This document shows positions 58,976-64,000 of a DNA stretch of 64,000 nt, in pieces. The translations under genes were made by a program, and so were the position numbers. The notes beneath the pieces were generated by a model that saw nothing but the letters and a program-made list of their open reading frames with translations, had not been told where the DNA came from and did no database searches. The stretch covers positions 248,001 through 312,000 of the forward strand of contig JAACSL010000001.1 in the NCBI GenBank assembly GCA_009993955.1. The letters run 5' to 3'. Source of the stretch: Paraglaciecola sp. (lineage in GTDB: Bacteria; Pseudomonadota; Gammaproteobacteria; Enterobacterales; Alteromonadaceae). Each line of letters begins with the position of its first letter. Within the stretch, counting starts at the first letter, position 1.

Positions 58976-59365
58976 CTAAGCCCATGCCTCATAAAGTTCT
59001 ATGGGCAAGCCATCAGGATCTTGAAAAAACGTGAAGGTTTTGCCGGTAAATTCATCCACGCGTAGGTCTTCAACCACAATACCCTGCTCCTCCAACTTAT
59101 GTTTAATCTGCTGCACAGAATCCACGGCAAAGGCGAGATGTCGTAAACCACAGGCTTCTGGACGACTTGGGCGTCGTGGCGGTGAGGGAAAGGAAAATAA
59201 TTCGATTTGACCGCCGTCCGCCAAAGCTAAATCGAGTTTGTAAGATTGTCGTTCAGCGCGGTAGTTTTCGGCAATGATCTGCAAACCCAAAATCTGCGTG
59301 TAGAAATGTTTAGAGACTGCATAATCACTGCAGATTATCGCTACATGATGGATGTGTTTGAACAT
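58976..59365 (-). CDS. YaeR-type VOC family metalloprotein (glyoxalase-like)
   Basis: 129 residues of the vicinal-oxygen-chelate fold. 'HIHHVAIICSDYAVSKHFYTQILGLQIIAENYR' opens the first beta-alpha-beta-beta-beta unit, then 'LADGGQIELFSFPSPPRRPSRPEACGLRHLAFAVDSV', and 'FTGKTFTFFQDPDGLPIELYE' supplies the last metal Glu. It resembles YaeR/SMU1112c-type glyoxalase-I-like metalloproteins. The substrate is unknown. It overlaps or abuts the ABM gene, probably one transcript. Confidence 0.9.
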   Translation of the reverse strand: MFKHIHHVAIICSDYAVSKHFYTQILGLQIIAENYRAERQSYKLDLALADGGQIELFSFPSPPRRPSRPEACGLRHLAFAVDSVQQIKHKLEEQGIVVEDLRVDEFTGKTFTFFQDPDGLPIELYEAWA

Positions 59366-59499
59366 AGCTAAGTCCTTGCATTACTTGGTCTTAGAGTAAG
59401 CATTGATGACCGGCATAGCAAGCTTGGCACTACTTGTTCCTGACTTTAGTGACTTTAGCTTTTCACCTTAAAACAAGGTTTACACCACACAATAAAAAA

Positions 59500-59522
59500 G
59501 CCGCTCAAAAGAGCGGCTTTTT
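59500..59522 (-). terminator. Terminator after dnaJ (possibly bidirectional)
   Basis: Stem GCCGCTC / GAGCGGC around AAAA, with an A6 run before and a T5 run after it, so it can act on both strands. It lies 18 bases past the dnaJ stop. Confidence 0.88.
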
Positions 59523-59539
59523 ATATACACGGCTTGCAT

Positions 59540-60676
59540 TTAATTGGTTAAATCGTCGAAGAACTTCTTCACACCATCAAAAAAGCCACTTTCTTTGGGG
59601 CGGTTTTTTGCCACATCTTTACCTTTGCCCATGCTTTCCTCGAGCTCTTCGAGTAATTCTTTTTGTCTGGCGCTCAGGTTGACGGGAGTTTCGATCACCA
59701 CCTTACAGATGAGATCACCAATGCTGCCACTACGCACTGACTTGACACCTTTTTCACGTAAGCGAAACATTTTGCCCGTTTGCGTTTCTGGGGTGACCTT
59801 TAGTTTTACCTTGCCTTCCAAAGTAGGCACTTCGATTTCACCACCCAGTGCAGCACGGGTGAAACTCAGCGGCACTTCACAGTACAAATTATTACCTTCA
59901 CGGGTGAAAATTTTGTGCTCACGCACGTGCACTTGCACGTACAAATCCCCCGCTGGCGCCCCCATTTCTCCTGCTTCACCTTCACCACTCAAGCGAATGC
60001 GATCGCCTGTATCAACACCAGCTGGAACCTTAACCGACAAGGTTTTGGTTTTTTCAACGCGGCCATGACCACGGCATGAGCCACAGGGATCTTTAACAAT
60101 TTTGCCTTTCCCTGAACACGTAGGACAGGTTTGTTGCACAGCAAAAAAGCCTTGACGCATTTGTACTTGCCCCTGTCCATGACAGGTATTACAAGTAACT
60201 GGGCTTGAGCCTTTTTTGGCACCAGAGCCGTCACAGGTTTCACATTCCACTAAGGTTGGAACACGAATTTCAACATTTTTACCGCGTACAGCTTCTTCGA
60301 GAGACAACTCAAGGTTATAGCGTAAGTCAGAGCCTTGACGAGCACGTGAGCGCTGACCGCCGCGACCACCACCAAAAATATCGCCAAATACATCACCAAA
60401 AATATCGCCAAAGTCAGCGCCCTGACCTCGTCCACCGCCACCACGATTAGGATCAACACCAGCGTGACCATACTGGTCGTAGGCAGCACGTTTTTGCGCA
60501 TCAGTCAGAATTTCATAGGCTTCTTGGATTTCTTTAAATTTTTCTTCCATGCCTTTGTCACCCTGATTGCGATCGGGGTGGTACTTCATGGCTAGACGTT
60601 TGTACGCCTTTTTTATATCGCGCTCGGCTGCGGTTTTATCGACACCCAGCACTTCATAATAATCTCGCTTCGACAT
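59540..60676 (-). CDS. dnaJ: Chaperone protein DnaJ
   Basis: 378 residues from ATG 60676 ('[37 protein letters not shown]'); the track's TTG start adds four residues. Domains in order: J domain with HPD near residue 33, Gly/Phe-rich linker, four CxxCxGxG zinc repeats ('CETCDGSG', 'CNTCHGQG', 'CPTCSGKG', 'CGSCRGHG') about 145-210, and C-terminal substrate-binding domains. DnaJ delivers unfolded proteins to DnaK and triggers its ATPase. Classic grpE-dnaK-dnaJ order. Confidence 0.98.
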   Translation of the reverse strand: MSKRDYYEVLGVDKTAAERDIKKAYKRLAMKYHPDRNQGDKGMEEKFKEIQEAYEILTDAQKRAAYDQYGHAGVDPNRGGGGRGQGADFGDIFGDVFGDIFGGGRGGQRSRARQGSDLRYNLELSLEEAVRGKNVEIRVPTLVECETCDGSGAKKGSSPVTCNTCHGQGQVQMRQGFFAVQQTCPTCSGKGKIVKDPCGSCRGHGRVEKTKTLSVKVPAGVDTGDRIRLSGEGEAGEMGAPAGDLYVQVHVREHKIFTREGNNLYCEVPLSFTRAALGGEIEVPTLEGKVKLKVTPETQTGKMFRLREKGVKSVRSGSIGDLICKVVIETPVNLSARQKELLEELEESMGKGKDVAKNRPKESGFFDGVKKFFDDLTN

Positions 60677-60729
60677 ATTGTTGGTCAATCCTGATGTTTT
60701 ACTGTTACCTACAGTTTTTAGACTTAATT

Positions 60730-60767
60730 AAAACAAACAAGGCGCAGACCGGAATGACCGCTGCGCC
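60730..60767 (-). terminator. Hairpin between dnaK and dnaJ
   Basis: GGCGCAG / CTGCGCC closes an inner CGG/CCG stem with loop AATGA; on the minus strand it is followed by TTGTTTGTTTTAATT. It is probably a partial terminator or mRNA-stability hairpin that lowers dnaJ relative to dnaK. Confidence 0.6.
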
Positions 60768-60823
60768 AAGTTTTACTCTGCCTCAGCCAAAAACGACTTG
60801 GCAGAGCAATCGATCAACAACAA

Positions 60824-62743
60824 TTACTTCTTGTCGTCTTTTACTTCTTCAAACTCGGCGTCAACTACATCGTCATCCTGCTTCGCTTCACCGCCCGCTT
60901 TGGTGGGTTCTGCCCCACCCGCAGCCGCTTTGGCTTGCGCAACTTCCATCAACTTACCTGATGCTTCAATCAAGGCCTGAGTTTTGGCTTCAATGGCTTC
61001 TTTATCGTCACCTTTGATGGCTTTTTCTAAATCAGAGATGGCCGCTTCAATCGTGGCTTTATCGTCATCACTTAGTGCATCACCTGCTTCTTCAACTTGC
61101 TTACGGGTGCCATGCACCATTCCGTCAGCTTGGTTGCGAGCTTGGACTAACTCTTCAAACTTTTTGTCTGCGTCTTTGTTAGCTTCTGCATCTTGCACCA
61201 TTTTTTCAATTTCAGCTTCACTCAAACCAGATGAGGCTTTGATGGTGATTTTCTGTTCTTTATTGGTGTCTTTATCTTTGGCAGACACGTGTAAAATACC
61301 ATCGGCGTCGATATCAAACGTCACTTCAATCTGCGGTGCGCCACGTTGTGCAGGGCGAATACCTTCGAGGTTAAATTGACCGAGTGACTTGTTACCAGAC
61401 GCTTGTTTACGCTCACCTTGTAATACATGCACGGTTACCGCACTTTGGTTATCTTCAGCCGTAGAGAAGGTTTGTGACTTCTTGGTCGGCACGGTGGTGT
61501 TTTTCTCAATAAGCGCAGTCATCACGCCGCCCATGGTCTCGATACCTAAAGACAAAGGTGTTACGTCTAACAACAATACGTCTTTTACATCCCCCGACAA
61601 TACCCCACCTTGAATCGCAGCACCCACAGCAACCGCTTCATCCGGGTTTACATCTTTGCGTGGTTCTTTACCAAAGAATTCAGTCACGTATTTTTGCACT
61701 AAAGGCATACGTGTTTGACCACCTACCAAGATGATGTCATTGATGTCACTTACCGTTAGATCAGCATCGGCTAACGCTTGCTTCAGTGGTTCAAGCGTGG
61801 CTTTCACCATTTTCTCAACCAATGATTCTAACTTAGCACGGGTTAACTTGATGGCTAAGTGCTTAGGACCAGAGGCATCAGCAGTCACGTATGGTAAGTT
61901 CACTTCGGTTTGCTGGGCTGAAGACAATTCTATTTTGGCTTTTTCTCCCGCCTCTTTTAAACGCTGCATGGCCAAAGGATCTTTGCGTAAATCGATACCG
62001 CTGTCTTTTTTGAATTCTTCGACCAAGTAGTTAATAACTTGGTTGTCGAAGTCTTCACCACCTAAGTGAGTATCACCATTTGTGGACAGTACTTCAAAGG
62101 TATGTTCGCCATCGGCTTCGTCGATTTCGATAATAGAAATATCGAAAGTACCACCACCTAGGTCATAAACGGCAATAACGCTGTCACCTTTTTTCTTATC
62201 CATACCGTAGGCAAGTGCCGCAGCAGTAGGTTCGTTGATAATACGCTTTACGTCTAGACCAGCGATACGACCTGCGTCTTTTGTAGCTTGACGCTGTGAA
62301 TCGTTAAAGTAGGCCGGTACAGTGATAACCGCTGCCGTCACTTCTTCGCCCAAATAGTCTTCGGCGGTTTTCTTCATTTTTTTCAATACTTCGGCAGAAA
62401 TTTGCGGTGGCGCCATTTTTTCGCCTTTCGCTTCCACCCATGCATCACCGTTATCAGCCTTGGCAATTTTGTAAGGCATGATGTCGATGTCGCGCTGTAC
62501 TTCTTTGTCTTCCCAACGACGACCGATTAAACGCTTGATCGCGAATAAGGTATTTTTGGGGTTAGTGACCGCCTGACGTTTAGCGGGTTGACCCACTAAT
62601 ATTTCACCATCTTGTGTGTAAGCAATAATGGAAGGTGTTGTACGATCACCCTCTGCGTTTTCAATAACTTTGGCTTTATCGCCGTCAAGTACTGCCACAC
62701 ATGAGTTGGTTGTACCTAAATCTATACCAATGATTCTACCCAT
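60824..62743 (-). CDS. dnaK: Chaperone protein DnaK (Hsp70)
   Basis: 639 residues. The N-terminal ATPase domain has '[17 protein letters not shown]', '[19 protein letters not shown]' and '[16 protein letters not shown]'. The substrate-binding domain follows from about residue 390, with linker '[16 protein letters not shown]'. The helical lid ends in a tail rich in Gly, Ala and acidic residues, 'EEVKDDKK'. DnaK refolds and protects proteins and restrains sigma-32. ATG 62743 has a GGAG ribosome site. A sigma-32-like promoter lies just upstream in addition to the grpE promoter. Confidence 0.98.
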   Translation of the reverse strand: MGRIIGIDLGTTNSCVAVLDGDKAKVIENAEGDRTTPSIIAYTQDGEILVGQPAKRQAVTNPKNTLFAIKRLIGRRWEDKEVQRDIDIMPYKIAKADNGDAWVEAKGEKMAPPQISAEVLKKMKKTAEDYLGEEVTAAVITVPAYFNDSQRQATKDAGRIAGLDVKRIINEPTAAALAYGMDKKKGDSVIAVYDLGGGTFDISIIEIDEADGEHTFEVLSTNGDTHLGGEDFDNQVINYLVEEFKKDSGIDLRKDPLAMQRLKEAGEKAKIELSSAQQTEVNLPYVTADASGPKHLAIKLTRAKLESLVEKMVKATLEPLKQALADADLTVSDINDIILVGGQTRMPLVQKYVTEFFGKEPRKDVNPDEAVAVGAAIQGGVLSGDVKDVLLLDVTPLSLGIETMGGVMTALIEKNTTVPTKKSQTFSTAEDNQSAVTVHVLQGERKQASGNKSLGQFNLEGIRPAQRGAPQIEVTFDIDADGILHVSAKDKDTNKEQKITIKASSGLSEAEIEKMVQDAEANKDADKKFEELVQARNQADGMVHGTRKQVEEAGDALSDDDKATIEAAISDLEKAIKGDDKEAIEAKTQALIEASGKLMEVAQAKAAAGGAEPTKAGGEAKQDDDVVDAEFEEVKDDKK

Positions 62744-62784
62744 CGTTTTATCTCCAAAAAAAAGTTTCTAAAAGCATGTACACT

Positions 62785-62812
62785 TTGTGGGGTTATTATT
62801 TTTATTTTCAAT
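62785..62812 (-). promoter_or_regulatory. Sigma-32-like promoter of dnaK
   Basis: ATTGAAA, then 13 bases, then CCCCACAA on the minus strand, close to the heat-shock consensus CTTGAAA-N13-CCCCATNT. It lies in the 119 bases between grpE and dnaK. Confidence 0.45.
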
Positions 62813-62862
62813 ATCTGTTAATAAAAATCCCGCAAATTTAGTGCACATAGTTGTTTGTATAT

Positions 62863-63495
62863 TTAAGCCTGTGTATCAATCCCAGCTTCAGGTGCGCGGC
62901 TGACCATCACCATGGCTGGACGTAATAAACGACCATTAATTTCGTAGCCCTTCTGCATCACCGCCATCACGGTATTCGCAGGTAAATCTGCATTTTCTTG
63001 CATGCCCATCGCTTGATGTTGCTCAGGATTAAAAGCTTGGCCTTGGGGATCAATGACTTTCAAACCGAATTTTTCGATAGTGTTCACAAAGGATTTCAGG
63101 GTTAATTCAACACCTTCAACCAGTGGTTTAATGGCTTCATTGCTCAGATCAGCAACCTGAATAGCGCGCTCTAAGTTATCTGCAACGGGTAATAATTCAC
63201 CGGCAAATTTTTCTAAGGCAAACTTGCGCGCTTTATCAATTTCACCTTCGGCACGTTTACGAATGTTGTCAGCTTCCGCCATGGCACGCATAACGGAATC
63301 TTTTTGATCAGTAAATCGTGTTTCTGCAGCGGCAAGGGCAAGTTCTAACTCAGCAATGCGCTGTTGCTCAGGACTCAACACCTCTGCGTCGGGCTCTGCT
63401 GCTTCATTGTTTTGAGTAGCCGTTTGAGCGTTGATTGGCTCTTCAACGTGAGAAGCTGAATCGGCTTGCTGCTGCTCTGGGGTGGTATTTGACAT
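62863..63495 (-). CDS. grpE: Nucleotide exchange factor GrpE
   Basis: 210 residues. An unstructured acidic N-terminus of about 55 residues is followed by the long dimer helix ('[66 protein letters not shown]') and the C-terminal beta domain '[19 protein letters not shown]' and '[21 protein letters not shown]'. GrpE releases ADP from DnaK. The ribosome site is CGGAG. It is the first gene of the chaperone operon, under a strong sigma-32-type promoter. Confidence 0.97.
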   Translation of the reverse strand: MSNTTPEQQQADSASHVEEPINAQTATQNNEAAEPDAEVLSPEQQRIAELELALAAAETRFTDQKDSVMRAMAEADNIRKRAEGEIDKARKFALEKFAGELLPVADNLERAIQVADLSNEAIKPLVEGVELTLKSFVNTIEKFGLKVIDPQGQAFNPEQHQAMGMQENADLPANTVMAVMQKGYEINGRLLRPAMVMVSRAPEAGIDTQA

Positions 63496-63543
63496 AGTGA
63501 CTCCGTTTATCTAACACTTGGGCAAAAATTTGATTGCGACTAT

Positions 63544-63571
63544 TAATGGGGCTGGAATCACGCCCTTCAAG
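63544..63571 (-). promoter_or_regulatory. Sigma-32 promoter of grpE
   Basis: CTTGAAG and CCCCATTA separated by 13 bases on the minus strand, close to the sigma-32 (RpoH) consensus and about 50 bases upstream of grpE. It explains heat induction of the operon. Confidence 0.8.
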
Positions 63572-63693
63572 GGCTAAGATGCATGTTTTCGTGAAAATTA
63601 ATCGATTTATTCATGCAAACCTCAGAATGTTTGCTTTTAACCATGCAGCACTCTCGGTAAAGTATTGAAATATCCTACTTTTTTATTGGGCTT

Positions 63694-64000
63694 ATGCTGA
63701 GCGTCTGGACAGTTTCAATTACCGTGTTTTGCTATTTATTGCTGCTCTTTGCTCTGGCATTTTGGGCCGATAAACACAAACGTGGTCAGCAACAGCATCC
63801 CTACATTTACAGTTTGGCTTTGGGTGTGCACTGCACTTCATGGGCGTTTTTTGGCACTACTACTCAAGCTGCAGTCTATGGCTGGGCCTTTGTGCCAACC
63901 TATTTTGGCATTATCTTAGTATTTTTGTTTGCCCACCCGGTGTTACGCAAAATTGCCGTTTTATGCCATCAACATCAGGTGAGTTCTCTCGCTGATTTCA
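63694..64000 (+). CDS. CbrA-type transporter/sensor histidine kinase, N-terminus (3' end outside window)
   Basis: 102 codons are visible from ATG 63694. The product begins 'MLSVWTVSITVFCYLLLLFALAFWAD', a membrane helix, followed by 'YIYSLALGVHCTSWAFFGTTTQAAVYGW' and a further helix, 'FGIILVFLFAHPVL'. This is the start of the sodium-solute-symporter-like sensor region found in CbrA-type histidine kinases. The kinase part would lie beyond the window, so the full identity rests on the N-terminus. It is divergent from grpE. Confidence 0.75.
   Translation, partial: MLSVWTVSITVFCYLLLLFALAFWADKHKRGQQQHPYIYSLALGVHCTSWAFFGTTTQAAVYGWAFVPTYFGIILVFLFAHPVLRKIAVLCHQHQVSSLADF

Overview
The window is a stretch of ordinary chromosome from a marine-type gammaproteobacterium, most likely an alteromonad (Alteromonadaceae, the Alteromonas/Glaciecola/Paraglaciecola group). 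This rests on gene content and gene order: seqA-pgm, yffB-dapE-(M15 peptidase)-DUF2897, gcvA-DUF423-rlmM, miaB-ybeZ-ybeY-corC-lnt, dapB-carA-carB-greA and grpE-dnaK-dnaJ. Coding density is high, mostly as short operons. I see no insertion sequence, prophage, integron or CRISPR array.

Layout. 1-3.6 kb: end of a START-domain protein, a frameshifted fructosamine-kinase-like gene, a PTR1-type pteridine reductase, a CPXCG zinc-ribbon protein and a DUF3080-type lipoprotein. 3.6-8.9 kb (minus strand): a four-gene lipid or sterol-like cluster of alpha/beta hydrolase (frameshifted), acetoacetate-decarboxylase-like protein, patatin-like protein and GMC oxidoreductase. 9.2-10.6 kb: tRNA-Val(GAC) with a strong promoter, then a second patatin. 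10.9-14.2 kb: an ACT protein overlapping an EIIA-Glc-like protein that lacks both phosphotransfer histidines, then yffB-dapE-M15-DUF2897. 14.2-22.6 kb (minus): YbjQ-like, HIT, astE, a GGDEF/EAL protein, glgP, pgm and seqA. 22.8-26.9 kb: MoxR ATPase, DUF58 and TgpA-type transglutaminase. 26.9-32.2 kb (minus): solute-binding protein, rlmM, DUF423, gcvA and kdsA, with one small secreted protein on plus. 32.4-39.0 kb: the miaB-ybeZ-ybeY-corC-lnt operon and a TPR-like secreted protein. 39.0-44.6 kb: an EamA exporter, an Lrp-type regulator divergent from astA, and two overlapping photolyase-family genes. 44.7-50.9 kb (minus): greA, carB, carA and dapB. 51.0-55.4 kb (minus): Lrp and PutA. 55.8-58.5 kb: two bacterial PH-domain membrane proteins and an RDD protein. 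58.5-59.4 kb: an ABM monooxygenase and a YaeR-type glyoxalase-fold protein. 59.5-63.5 kb (minus): dnaJ, dnaK and grpE. The right edge holds the start of a CbrA-type transporter/sensor kinase.

Much of the region serves amino-acid supply and breakdown: lysine/DAP synthesis (dapE, dapB), carbamoyl phosphate (carAB), arginine catabolism (astA and astE, far apart), proline catabolism (putA with Lrp) and glycine control (gcvA). Other themes are glycogen use (glgP, pgm), envelope work (lnt, kdsA, PH/RDD proteins), protein folding (heat-shock chaperones) and blue-light/DNA repair.

The most unusual items are: a 15-bp element shared by two distant minus-strand leaders (upstream of the GGDEF/EAL gene and of putA); the histidine-less EIIA coupled to an ACT protein; the lipid cluster, whose hydrolase has Cys at the nucleophile position and a frameshift that removes its His; an inverted pair of DnaA-box-like sequences; and an ABM gene with two possible starts, one giving a Tat-like signal. 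I did not find a clear new defence or mobile system. Two single-base frameshifts may be real or may be assembly errors.
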